From: Natranaerobius thermophilus JW/NM-WN-LF
GTDB lineage: Bacteria; Bacillota; Natranaerobiia; Natranaerobiales; Natranaerobiaceae
Length of the DNA stretch: 64,000 bases
Assembly: GCF_000020005.1 (NCBI RefSeq)
Contig: NC_010718.1
Coordinates: 2,438,001-2,502,000, forward strand
Reading direction: 5' to 3'
Notes under the pieces: model-generated
The model's input: the letters and a program-made list of their open reading frames with translations, nothing else
Databases searched by the model: none
What the model was told of the DNA's origin: nothing
In this document: positions 45,521 through 53,361 of the stretch, piece by piece
How the letters are laid out: each line of letters opens with the position of its first letter
Numbering within the stretch: position 1 is the stretch's first letter
Position numbers and translations under genes: made by a program

Positions 45521-46693
45521 TTAACAGTCGTATCTTAGCTCAAACATTTCTTGTAGCTTGTGCTGGCATTGTTTGAAACCACGAAGTTTTTTATTAGCCC
45601 ATCGAACATTGATGTCCTGAATAGCAAAGAAGATCACTTTTTCGGCAGCCTTTGGGCTAGTTAAACTGTTCATAGTCTTTAGACGTTTTCTAATTTCCTT
45701 AATAGTTCTCTCGATCCAGTTTGTAGTGTAGATAACAGCTCGAATATCAGATGGATAATCCAAGAAAGTTAATAAATTAGGCAAATTCTTTTCCCAGGAA
45801 TCTACAACACGGGGATACCTTGAACCCCATTTTTCTTTAAATTTTTCGAAATGGTGGTGAGCCTCTTCTTTAGAAAAAGACTTATATATAGGCTTTAGGT
45901 CTTCAGCAACTTCATACTGGTCTTTTTTTCTTACGGCATTCAAAGTATTTCTAACCTGGTGAATGACGCACTGCTGGACATCAGCTTTAGGAAACACCTT
46001 CTTGAAAGCATCAGCCAAACCAGGAAGTCCGTCAAACACACCTAGCAATACTTCCTGTACACCACGAGAGTGCAGGTCATTTAATAGTTCTTGCCAACCC
46101 AAGGCGTTTTCTCTACCACCAACGTAGAAACCTAGTATTTCCCTGTACCCCTCTTCATCGACACCACAAGCTATGTAAACAGACTCATTTTCTACTGAAT
46201 CACGCCGCAGCTTGATGTTCATGCCATCCAGGTAGAGAACACTATAACGCTTTTTGAGTGGCCTGTTTTGAAACTCTTGAATATCTTCTAAAGCTACTTC
46301 AGTAATATTACTTACCGTACTAGGCGAATAAGAATCGCCTAAAAGGGTCTCAATGAACTTTGCTACATCACGAGTGCTCATACCTTTTTGGTACATCCTG
46401 ATGATAGCTTCTTCAAGCCAGCAATCACGCTTTTGATACGGTTCTATTAGCTGGGTTTGAAAATCACCATTTCGATCCCTTGGTACATTAAGATCTTCGA
46501 TTTGGCCAAACAAGGTGTCTAGAGAACGTGTGTAATAGCCGTTTCGATAATTCTTTTCGTCTTGCTCTTTTAAAAAGTTTCTAATTTCTTCACGCATGAT
46601 GAGTTCAATTTTTTCTTGAAGAAATTCCTGAACAAAACTTTTCATGATTTCTTCTAGTTGATTTTTTTGCTCGGAATTTGGTACACTACTCAA
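45521..46693 (-). CDS. IS256-family (Mutator-type) transposase
   Basis: 390 residues, full length. The DDE triad is visible: Asp156 (VLYLDGMNIK), Asp221 (GVFDGLPGLADAF) and Glu328 (TTNWIERTIKEIRKRLK). The C/H motif QCVIHQVRNT lies between. The N-terminal DNA-binding helices (about 1-90) bind the ends. Translation starts at TTG 46693. The ribosome site AAAGGAGG lies in one arm of a 13-bp inverted repeat, so it would be buried in transcripts entering from outside. Confidence 0.96.
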   Translation of the reverse strand: MSSVPNSEQKNQLEEIMKSFVQEFLQEKIELIMREEIRNFLKEQDEKNYRNGYYTRSLDTLFGQIEDLNVPRDRNGDFQTQLIEPYQKRDCWLEEAIIRMYQKGMSTRDVAKFIETLLGDSYSPSTVSNITEVALEDIQEFQNRPLKKRYSVLYLDGMNIKLRRDSVENESVYIACGVDEEGYREILGFYVGGRENALGWQELLNDLHSRGVQEVLLGVFDGLPGLADAFKKVFPKADVQQCVIHQVRNTLNAVRKKDQYEVAEDLKPIYKSFSKEEAHHHFEKFKEKWGSRYPRVVDSWEKNLPNLLTFLDYPSDIRAVIYTTNWIERTIKEIRKRLKTMNSLTSPKAAEKVIFFAIQDINVRWANKKLRGFKQCQHKLQEMFELRYDC

Positions 46694-46694
46694 C

Positions 46695-46763
46695 GTAGGG
46701 TATCCTCCTTTCTAGCCGTAAAAACGGCTTGGGTTTTTTCTCCAAATTCCGAGGATACCCTAC
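46695..46763 (-). promoter_or_regulatory. Ribosome-site-sequestering inverted repeat in the IS leader
   Basis: GTAGGGTATCCTC (46695-46707) and GAGGATACCCTAC (46751-46763) are perfect 13-bp arms. Between them the inner hairpin AGCCGT-AAAA-ACGGCT (46714-46729) is followed on the plus strand by GGGTTTTTT, a terminator. A read-in transcript would fold and hide the AAAGGAGGAT site of the transposase. Confidence 0.75.
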
Positions 46764-46882
46764 TTTTTTTGTTTTAGTCAACCTTTACACAAAATATTGT
46801 ACGTCATCAAAAGTTGATTTTATCATTATTGATATTATAGCAAAAAAACACCTTAAAATGAAAATTTTAAATCACTACCGGC

Positions 46883-46893
46883 TATGGTATAAT
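46883..46893 (+). promoter_or_regulatory. Extended -10 promoter of the UPF0173 gene
   Basis: ATGGTATAAT (TGG then TATAAT at 46888-46893) forms an extended -10 box 43 bp before GTG 46936. The -35 is weak. An identical ATGGTATAAT precedes the gene at 56819. Confidence 0.55.
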
Positions 46894-46935
46894 ATTACAG
46901 GGAGTAATTTGCAAATTAACAAAGGAGGGATCCAT

Positions 46936-47604
46936 GTGAAATTAGAATTTATCGGTCACGGTTGTGTACAGTTGTCAGAAGGTGATGACAAAATAATCTT
47001 TGATCCCTTTATCGATGACAATCCAGTAGCTAAAATTTCATCATCCGATGTTTCCCCGAATTACATTCTATTAACACACTATCATGACGATCATAAAGGA
47101 GATGCCCTAGAAATTGCCAAGGATAATGATTCATTACTTATTTCTACGGCTGAAATTGCAGGAGCCGCTGAACAAAAGGGGGTAAAAGCCCATCCTATGC
47201 ACATAGGTGGAACTAAAGAGTTCGATTTCGGTAAAGTTCGGGTAACACCAGCACTACACGGCTCTGGTATTGATGGTGGGTTAGCATGTGGCTTTGTAGT
47301 AGATTTTCATGGAAAGAAAGTTTATCACGCAGGAGATACCGGGCTATTTAGTGATATGAAATTAATATCCGAATTAGAAGAAATAGATATAGCCATCCTT
47401 CCCATAGGTGGAAACTTTACCATGGGAGCCGAGGAAGCTGTCATGGCAACACAATATCTAAAACCAAAGGCAGTCATGCCAGTCCACTATAATACTTGGC
47501 CTTTAATCCCCGCTGATGACGAGCAATTCAAAAAAGATATCCAGGAAAAAACAAATAGCGAATGCTTTGTCCTTGAACCTGGTGACTCTATGGAAATGAA
47601 TTAA
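46936..47604 (+). CDS. UPF0173 metallo-beta-lactamase-fold hydrolase
   Basis: 222 residues from GTG 46936, which follows AAAGGAGGGATCCAT; the frame is open upstream into the insertion sequence but has no start site there. The metal site is clear: THYHDDHKGD (48-53), then HAGDTGLFSDM and PVHYNTWPL. UPF0173 proteins are UlaG-like Zn hydrolases found widely in prokaryotes; the substrate is unknown. It is transcribed from its own extended -10 promoter, and a two-way terminator follows. The neighbouring insertion sequence sits about 125 bp upstream and could alter its expression. Confidence 0.93.
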   Translation: MKLEFIGHGCVQLSEGDDKIIFDPFIDDNPVAKISSSDVSPNYILLTHYHDDHKGDALEIAKDNDSLLISTAEIAGAAEQKGVKAHPMHIGGTKEFDFGKVRVTPALHGSGIDGGLACGFVVDFHGKKVYHAGDTGLFSDMKLISELEEIDIAILPIGGNFTMGAEEAVMATQYLKPKAVMPVHYNTWPLIPADDEQFKKDIQEKTNSECFVLEPGDSMEMN

Positions 47605-47675
47605 CTCTAAATCTACTACCTAACTCTACAATACACCCCATCCAGAAACAGTAAACACATCTCCATGAACACATA

Positions 47676-47726
47676 AAAAACAGCCCTGACCTTGGCTTAA
47701 CAGCTTTGGTTAGGGCTGTTTACTTT
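47676..47726 (+). terminator. Bidirectional terminator
   Basis: AAACAGCCCTGACC and GGTTAGGGCTGTTT form an about 13-bp stem (one G-U) with a 16-nt loop. A-run before and TTTACTTT after. It serves the UPF0173 gene and probably the small gene at 47799 on the other strand. Confidence 0.85.
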
Positions 47727-47798
47727 CTGCAACGAGCTCAAAATATACAGTTAAAAAATAAAAAAAGTCTTGATCAACGCCATCAACGCCATGAGACA

Positions 47799-48002
47799 TT
47801 AACCAGCAGAATCCTTAAAATAATTTTTCGATTTATGTGGAATCACTGGAGATTGTTGATCTCTTTCCAACGCCTCCATTTCCTCATCTAACTCCATAAT
47901 TTTTACAAGTAAATCACTCTTAGCTTCTCCTGTCGCAGACAGGAATTGCTCGTATAGCGCTTCACGTTCCTTTTTAAGTAATTGCCAATGCCTATGTTCC
48001 AT
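47799..48002 (-). CDS. Small coiled-coil protein, unknown
   Basis: 67 residues, highly charged and helical (WQLLKKEREALYEQF, KSDLLVKIMELDEEMEALER), then a short Pro-containing tail. A strong AAGGAGGG lies before ATG 48002. A good promoter lies upstream (48112-48140), and four TTCACT/AGTGAA hexamers cover its start point. The gene therefore looks real and regulated. No family recognised; a dimeric coiled coil is likely. Confidence 0.7.
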   Translation of the reverse strand: MEHRHWQLLKKEREALYEQFLSATGEAKSDLLVKIMELDEEMEALERDQQSPVIPHKSKNYFKDSAG

Positions 48003-48064
48003 GGTCCATCCCTCCTTGAAATTGATTTATATAGACCTTCTAGTTCACTTGTTTGTTCTATGCT

Positions 48065-48140
48065 TTCACTTTTCTATTATAAAGTGAATCGTTTCACTCA
48101 TTTCACTTTCCATTATAACCTTTATTAAGTAGTTTGTAAA
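48065..48140 (-). promoter_or_regulatory. Promoter with clustered TTCACT/AGTGAA operator-like sites
   Basis: On the minus strand TTTACA (48140-48135) and TATAAT (48117-48112) are spaced by 17 bp. Just downstream lie four hexamers: 48102-48107, 48093-48098, 48083-48088 (inverted) and 48065-48070. They make two palindromes, AGTGAA-N4-TTCACT and TTCACTTT-N8-AAAGTGAA. Confidence 0.6.
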
Positions 48141-48273
48141 CAGTTTTTTAAAAATTGTTTGACTTTTTTAAATATTATAACCTATAAAAACTATGTCTAT
48201 ACATAGGCTTTTTTCTGGCTATTTTGAGCACCAATCATTTATGTGAATTATATAACAAGAAAAGCTTAAAAAT

Positions 48274-48350
48274 TGGCAGGGGAGACAGGACTCGAACCCG
48301 CAACCTTCGGCTTTGGAGGCCGCTGCTCTGCCAAATTGAGCTACTCCCCT
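48274..48350 (-). tRNA. tRNA-Trp (anticodon CCA)
   Basis: 77 nt on the minus strand with an encoded 3' GCCA. Acceptor arms AGGGGAG/CTCCCCT pair perfectly. The D stem is GCTC/GAGC, the anticodon loop CTCCAAA carries CCA (Trp), and the T loop is TTCGAGT. A promoter TTGAAA-N17-ATTATA (48439-48411) lies upstream. One anticodon-stem end pair (27-43) is G-A. It is an isolated tRNA gene, not part of a cluster. Confidence 0.93.
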
Positions 48351-48684
48351 ACCTTCTGACAACTATAAGTTGTTCTAAGATCAAGGCAGTTTTTCTCCCC
48401 TGCCGATTTATATAATAACATATTTTTATAAAATTTCAAAGTCCCTTTATATAAAATTTTCTAATTGGATACACCTTAATACACTGGATTTGACTGGAAT
48501 CCTTCTAGACATGTAAAACTAATTCATCCTTAAAAGCTGCAACTGGATCTATGGCCTTGAAGTAATATCTACAGAAGAAGCCGTAAAAAAATCCAAGGTG
48601 AACAATACCGGGCATGGAACTGGGAACAACCCGATAAACTTAAGTTTACCCAGAAACCATGCCCAGGATGTATGAAAATCTAAA
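48351..48684. other. Intergenic region with structured DNA and possible coding relic
   Basis: Contains the tRNA promoter (48411-48439). At 48613-48669 there is a nested inverted repeat: GGGCATGG/CCATGCCC outside, CTGGG/CCCAG inside, and the self-complementary TAAACTTAAGTTTA at the core. One plus-strand frame after 48575 reads YRRSRKKIQGEQYRAWNWEQ and ends with CPGC, without a start, so a decayed gene is possible. The hairpin may terminate the aldehyde oxidoreductase gene, though it lacks a T-run. Confidence 0.4.
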
Positions 48685-50391
48685 TTAAGAAAAATCAGGG
48701 AAATCATCAAATACTCTCTGTAATTCATCTTTATCTATATCGAAACTAGCCCCGGAGTCGGGATTTTCTTCTTTTCTAAAAAACTCAGGTAAATCGTCAT
48801 AGGCTTTTGTAATGCCAGCTTGTTCATTAAACCTTTTTTCCCATGCAAGAACTTTTCGTCCCAATTCCATTAAATCATCTTCTGTAATATCAAAGTCCAG
48901 TCTAGCATTTACCAAGTCAGCTAATAGATGCCTTTTTTTGCCAATTGATGGTGCCAAGAATACACACATGCCCAGAGTATCCATGGCAGCTACAAAGGGT
49001 TGCAAGCTTTTAGAAGCTTCTACCTGGCCTTCCTTTTTAGAATGTTTTAATGGCGCTCTGACAGTATTTCCCGCTGTGTGGTCAGCACCCATTGGGCTGG
49101 TTGCGTAAGTAACCCCTAAACCTTTAATACTACGGGGGTCATAAGCGGGTAAGCCTTGCCCTTTAACGACAGGGACTCGCTTGGCCCCCAATACTTTTCC
49201 AAAAACCTTGGCACCTGAAGCAATTAATCTTCCTAAAAGAGTATTTTCTTGAATTTCATTGAGCATGTCCATAACACTTTCAAAATCACCGAATTCACAT
49301 AATCCTTCTTCCATGGCAACACCCATAGTTGCTCCAAACTCAATGGTATCTACTCCCACATCATTGCACTTATAATTAATCCTGGCTATCTGATCCAGGG
49401 AATCAATTCCCAGGTTTGAGCCCACAAGACCAATGGTTTCATATTCTAAAGGGGCCACTAAGGTATTACCTTCCTCATCGGGGAAAATATTGGAACACCG
49501 AATTACACAGGTATCCATACAGCTATGGGAAGTTTTACCTTCACCACCGCGATTAATAATTTCTTCATACATTTTCTGACCTGAAATATTGTCACTTCCC
49601 TCAAAGCTACCTCTAGAAAAGTTTTTTGTAGGAAGAGCTCCCAAGCCATCGGTCACTTTAACCAGAGCAGAAGTTCCGTATTTGCGATAATTAGCTGTAG
49701 TATCGGCATTTGCTACAATTCTAGAAAAATCTTTGGCCATTTCCTGATATTGCTCTTTTTTGCGTAACGCCAGTTCATCACTTTGTGAATCATCTAAAAC
49801 TATAGCTTTAATTCCTTTTAGTCCCATGACAGCACCCATACCTCCACGTCCGTTAACTCGGCTGGGAGCTTCGTCACAATCAGTATTAGATACACAGGCT
49901 GAAAGTACCCCGTATTCTGCTGCAGGACCAACAGATATTAATCCGGCACCAGGATATTTGTCCAGTAGTTGTTTAGCTGTTTCGTAGTTTCCTAGACCTT
50001 GCAGTTCATCGGCCGCTTCAAAAGAAACACCTTTGTCATTAATCACCATAATCAGCTGATCCTGGGCTTGTCCTTCCAAAATTATTCCTCGATAACCTAG
50101 CCGTGCTAGCCGATCAGCACTGGTGCCACCGGCATTACTTTCCTTGATCCCTCCCGTTAAGGGACTTTTAGCACCAATGGATAAACGCCCACTGCTGGTT
50201 AACTTGGTGCCAGCAAAAATGCCACCTGCTATTACAAGCTTGTTTTCTTCACTTAGGGGGTCAATAGCCGGATCAACTTCCTGTGACAGGATTTTAGCCA
50301 CCATTCCTCTGCCACCTAGAAGTGCATCTTCTCCTGTAATTTCTTCAGTGTTAATCTCTCTCTTCGTCAAGTCTACCCTTAATAATTTCAT
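48685..50391 (-). CDS. Aldehyde:ferredoxin oxidoreductase (tungsten-pterin)
   Basis: 568 residues from ATG 50391, which follows GGGGTGATATTCAC; an in-frame ATG at 50415 lacks a site. The N-terminus (LLRVDLTKREINTEEITGED, then LLGGRGMVAKIL) and RLARLGYRGIILEGQ are typical of the AOR family. The Fe-S cysteines are in SCMDTCVIRC, with another at DTLGMCVFLA. It oxidises aldehydes to acids with ferredoxin reduction, or the reverse, using a tungsten (or molybdenum) bis-pterin. It may process aldehydes from amino-acid fermentation. Downstream of a glutaredoxin-like gene on the same strand. Confidence 0.94.
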   Translation of the reverse strand: MKLLRVDLTKREINTEEITGEDALLGGRGMVAKILSQEVDPAIDPLSEENKLVIAGGIFAGTKLTSSGRLSIGAKSPLTGGIKESNAGGTSADRLARLGYRGIILEGQAQDQLIMVINDKGVSFEAADELQGLGNYETAKQLLDKYPGAGLISVGPAAEYGVLSACVSNTDCDEAPSRVNGRGGMGAVMGLKGIKAIVLDDSQSDELALRKKEQYQEMAKDFSRIVANADTTANYRKYGTSALVKVTDGLGALPTKNFSRGSFEGSDNISGQKMYEEIINRGGEGKTSHSCMDTCVIRCSNIFPDEEGNTLVAPLEYETIGLVGSNLGIDSLDQIARINYKCNDVGVDTIEFGATMGVAMEEGLCEFGDFESVMDMLNEIQENTLLGRLIASGAKVFGKVLGAKRVPVVKGQGLPAYDPRSIKGLGVTYATSPMGADHTAGNTVRAPLKHSKKEGQVEASKSLQPFVAAMDTLGMCVFLAPSIGKKRHLLADLVNARLDFDITEDDLMELGRKVLAWEKRFNEQAGITKAYDDLPEFFRKEENPDSGASFDIDKDELQRVFDDFPDFS

Positions 50392-50463
50392 GTGAATATC
50401 ACCCCTGATTTTCATGATAAATCTATCACAGCTTTTTAATACTAAATAGGTAATTTTACTAAA

Positions 50464-50488
50464 GCTGCAGCCAAGTTAAAGCTGCAGC
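50464..50488 (-). terminator. Possible terminator hairpin at the glutaredoxin stop
   Basis: Two copies of the self-complementary GCTGCAGC (50464-50471, 50481-50488) can pair with each other around a 9-nt loop; TTTAG follows on the minus strand. It overlaps the stop codon. The T-run is short, so confidence is low. Confidence 0.4.
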
Positions 50489-50712
50489 AAACGGTCGTAT
50501 TCTTCCTTATCAAAACCCACTATATAGTCATCACCTATCTTGGCAATAGGTACTACCATCTGCCCTGTTTCTTCAGCCATTCTTTTACGGGCTTCATCAT
50601 CTTGAGATATATCATGTTCCACATAATCCACGCCCTGTTCTTCCAGGTATGATTTCACCTGTTTACACGCCGGGCATGTAGGTGTTGTAAACAGCTCCAC
50701 CTTTTCTGACAC
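50476..50712 (-). CDS. Glutaredoxin-like protein
   Basis: 78 residues, thioredoxin fold. The redox site is TTPTCPACKQ (CPAC), and the cis-Pro region is MVVPIAKIGDDYIVGFDKEEYDRLL (partly quoted). It belongs to the NrdH/glutaredoxin group of small disulphide reductants. It probably transfers electrons to a reductase or repairs disulphides in the cytoplasm. AGGAGG lies just upstream of ATG 50712. It precedes the aldehyde oxidoreductase gene by 84 bp. Confidence 0.93.
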   Translation of the reverse strand: MSEKVELFTTPTCPACKQVKSYLEEQGVDYVEHDISQDDEARKRMAEETGQMVVPIAKIGDDYIVGFDKEEYDRLLQL

Positions 50713-50797
50713 CTAAATTCCTCCTTTTGAAAAGTCATTAGTATCTTAAATTCACAATACTGATTGATACTGATTACATAATATCACATTCTATAGT

Positions 50798-51871
50798 TTA
50801 AACAAAATAAACAATTTCCCCACCGGGAAACAGTTTCTTAATTTCGTCATTGAAAAATCTTTGTAAATCTTCCATATCTTCCTTATGATAGACGTATTTA
50901 CCATATCCAAATTGACCGTATTTAAATCGACGTTTTGATTCGTCCATAGGTAAACCGTGATGAGGAAAAATCTCTTCGATATTTTGTTTGGCTCTTGCAG
51001 TAAACCTGTGTGTTATCAATTCAAAGGGTATTTCACTTTGAGCATCTAATCCAGATTTTAATAATTCTTCCCGCAAATTCTCCAAAAGATGTCTATACTC
51101 TTTGCGATAGCCAGGAGTTAACATTATTGGGGCAATGATAAAACCAATGGGATATCCAGCCCGGTAAACTTTACCAGCAGCTTCTATCCTTTGATACAAA
51201 CCCGGTGTTCCTTGTTCGTATTCTTTTATAACCCGATCAGTATTCAAACTAAACCTTATTCTAGTCTTTTTATTATGTTCTAAGTCCAGGAGTGAATCCA
51301 CATTGGTAAATTTAGTAACAAAACGAAATCTCCCCAGGTCTTCACGGGCAAAAAATTCTATACTTTTTCGCAAATTACCAGTCAAACCCTCGACAGGTAA
51401 TGGATCGGAAGTAGCAGCTCCCTCAAAAACCGTCTCCTCTGGGGCACCTTTATCAATATAATTCTTTGCTTTAGCTAAAATGTCGTCAATATTGACATAA
51501 ACCCTGAGATATGGTTTCTTTCCCAGGGTGGTATTTAAGTAGCAGTACTTGCATAGGCCGGGACAGCTAGTGGACAGTGGCAGCTGATAATGAGCCGAGG
51601 GTTTACAAGTTTGAAAGTCCTTAGATTTTCTAACACCTACTACCAGAGTCCGTTTAGCCTCCCGATAACCCTCCTCCCTGGTATCACCCGGTATTCCAGT
51701 CACCCTTTGATGAGTTTTAATAATTTTAATAGGAACTCCTTCCTTGTCAAACTTTTCCTTGATCCCCTTGCCAATCGGATATTCTAGAGCTCCTTGTTCT
51801 ATATAAACTCTGTTGGGAATGAATTGGGGGATGATACTCTCGGGGTCAACTTTTTTTGTGGGGGTTTTCAT
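50798..51871 (-). CDS. splB: Spore photoproduct lyase (clostridial type)
   Basis: 357 residues. A radical SAM enzyme that splits spore photoproduct (a thymine dimer) back to two thymines during germination. The cluster cysteines are Cys103, Cys107 and Cys110 (STSCPGLCKYCYL). The C-terminal part (FELITHRFTARAKQNIEEIFP, partly quoted, and KYGQFGYGKYVYHKED) is typical. At the position of the H-donor Cys141 of the Bacillus enzyme the sequence reads EGAATSD, with Ala. Cys89 (FQTCKP) is a possible substitute. ACAGGAGGTTATAAACC precedes ATG 51871. Its presence implies a spore-forming lineage. Confidence 0.95.
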   Translation of the reverse strand: MKTPTKKVDPESIIPQFIPNRVYIEQGALEYPIGKGIKEKFDKEGVPIKIIKTHQRVTGIPGDTREEGYREAKRTLVVGVRKSKDFQTCKPSAHYQLPLSTSCPGLCKYCYLNTTLGKKPYLRVYVNIDDILAKAKNYIDKGAPEETVFEGAATSDPLPVEGLTGNLRKSIEFFAREDLGRFRFVTKFTNVDSLLDLEHNKKTRIRFSLNTDRVIKEYEQGTPGLYQRIEAAGKVYRAGYPIGFIIAPIMLTPGYRKEYRHLLENLREELLKSGLDAQSEIPFELITHRFTARAKQNIEEIFPHHGLPMDESKRRFKYGQFGYGKYVYHKEDMEDLQRFFNDEIKKLFPGGEIVYFV

Positions 51872-52020
51872 GGTTTATAACCTCCTGTTTTAATTGACAG
51901 TACATTTCAATTTAGTTTCAATTTGAGTATCTTTATTATTCACAATTATTATCTAACTTAACTATAGAAGCTATTCATCCTGTAGTTTATGTAATAAAAA
52001 TTGGCGCTGGACAACATCCA

Positions 52021-52032
52021 ACTTTAATACAG
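52021..52032 (+). repeat. Short dispersed repeat R3, further copy
   Basis: ACTTTAATACAG, preceded by CAACATCCA as in the copy at 6808. It lies between splB and the gap terminator. Confidence 0.5.
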
Positions 52033-52041
52033 TCTAAAACC

Positions 52042-52085
52042 AAAAAAAAGCCATCCCGGAAGTAAAATTGAATCCGGAATGGCTT
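52042..52085 (-). terminator. Rho-independent terminator of gap
   Basis: On the minus strand AAGCCATTCCGG and CCGGGATGGCTT form a 12-bp stem (one T-G) with a 14-nt loop, followed by eight T. Confidence 0.93.
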
Positions 52086-52109
52086 ACAAACTGACTTATC
52101 TGATGTTTA

Positions 52110-53117
52110 TTAACTGTTGTTTCCAATATATGCGGCTAAGTCAATTACTCGTCGGGCATAAGCCCATTCATTATCATACCAGGCCACAGCTTTAACCATG
52201 TTGTCCTGAACAACCATAGTCGAAATGGCATCTACTACCGCAGATTCAGTACTTCCCTTATAATCCATAGATACTAAGGGTTCATCACTATACCCCAAGA
52301 TGCCATCTAATTCTTCCTCACTAGCCTCTTTAAATTTCTCATTGACTTGATCCCGAGTTACTGTGTCTTTATTTACAGTACAAGCCAAATCAACAATACT
52401 CACAGTAGGTGTGGGAACCCTCATGGCATAACCATCGATTTTTCCTTCTAATTGAGGAAGCACTGAGGACACTGCCTTTGCAGCACCAGTAGTTGTTGGG
52501 ATAATAGATTCAGCCGCCGCTCTTCCTCGACGTAAATCCTTATGTGGTAAATCTAAAAGCTGTTGATCGTTAGTATAAGAGTGGACAGTAGTCATTAAAG
52601 CTTTTTCAATGCCGAAAGCTTCATCAAGCACCTTGACAACTGGAGCTACGCAATTTGTGGTACAACTGGCTTTGGATATAATTCGATGCTCATTGGGATT
52701 ATAATCATTTTCGTTAACTCCCATTACAATTGTAATATCTTCATTTTTGGCTGGTGCAGTAATAATAACTCTATCAGCCCCAGCGTCTAGATGACGTTTA
52801 GCTCCATCCCGATCTCTGAAAATCCCTGTAGCTTCCAAAACTATATCCACATCCAGCTGATCCCAAGGCAATTTTTCAGGTTCCTTTTCATTTAATACTT
52901 TCACCCTATTTCCGTCGACGACAAGTTCATCACCCTCAGTCTTTAATTCCCCTTGGAATGGGCCGTACAGGGAATCGTACTTGAATAAGTGGCTGAGAGT
53001 ATTGATATCTGCCAGGTCATTTACTGCCACTACTTCTACCTGCTTGTTATTCAAACTATTTCGCAGGCAATGACGTCCAATTCTTCCAAAACCATTAATG
53101 GCTACTCTCACAGTCAT
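52110..53117 (-). CDS. gap: Glyceraldehyde-3-phosphate dehydrogenase
   Basis: 335 residues, full length. The nucleotide fold starts INGFGRIGRHCLRNS. The catalytic Cys is in SKASCTTNC and its His partner in TTVHSYTNDQ. VVAVNDLAD places Asp after Asn at the adenosine pocket, as in NAD-specific glycolytic enzymes. It converts glyceraldehyde 3-phosphate, phosphate and NAD+ to 1,3-bisphosphoglycerate. GAGGAGGGATTAAC precedes ATG 53117, with a TATAAT box at 53141-53146. It stands alone, without pgk or tpi. Confidence 0.97.
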   Translation of the reverse strand: MTVRVAINGFGRIGRHCLRNSLNNKQVEVVAVNDLADINTLSHLFKYDSLYGPFQGELKTEGDELVVDGNRVKVLNEKEPEKLPWDQLDVDIVLEATGIFRDRDGAKRHLDAGADRVIITAPAKNEDITIVMGVNENDYNPNEHRIISKASCTTNCVAPVVKVLDEAFGIEKALMTTVHSYTNDQQLLDLPHKDLRRGRAAAESIIPTTTGAAKAVSSVLPQLEGKIDGYAMRVPTPTVSIVDLACTVNKDTVTRDQVNEKFKEASEEELDGILGYSDEPLVSMDYKGSTESAVVDAISTMVVQDNMVKAVAWYDNEWAYARRVIDLAAYIGNNS

Positions 53118-53361
53118 GTTAATCCCTCCTCAAAATTATTATATCCTTACAAAGACTTTTTAATAACTTGCGGGTCAATGTTTGCCCCGTAGTCCAAAAT
53201 TCGACCCTGAGTAGGTAAAAAAAATACCCCGTAGTTTTGTAACTTCTTTACTAGACATCTGTAAACTTATTATAGACCCGAATTTATTTCACTGGTAATT
53301 ATATCAAATTTTCCGAAAAAAAGCCAGGGGTATCATTTTAAGTTATTTATGAGCCGTAAAA

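Larger units (their letters stand above)
45472..46808 (-). mobile_element. IS256-family insertion sequence, complete
   Basis: 1337 bp. The 27-bp terminal inverted repeats begin GGTAGTGTC (left) and GATGACGTA (right, complement). They share the inner 14 bp ATTTTGTGTAAAGG in the same register. An 8-bp direct repeat AAAAGTTG flanks it (45464-45471 and 46809-46816), the duplication length typical of IS256. The transposase gene is intact. The element inserted between the divergent sfsA and UPF0173 genes. The exact duplication and open gene argue for recent insertion. Confidence 0.93.

Noticed and set aside
46729-46935. In-frame extension of the UPF0173 hydrolase into the insertion sequence
   Set aside because: It starts inside the IS, crosses the terminal repeat and target duplication, and lacks family similarity; GTG 46936 has a strong ribosome site.
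48224-48415. Plus-strand frame of 63 codons
   Set aside because: It runs antisense through tRNA-Trp and gives the RTRTRNLRLWRP-type peptide usual for tRNA complements; it has no ribosome site.
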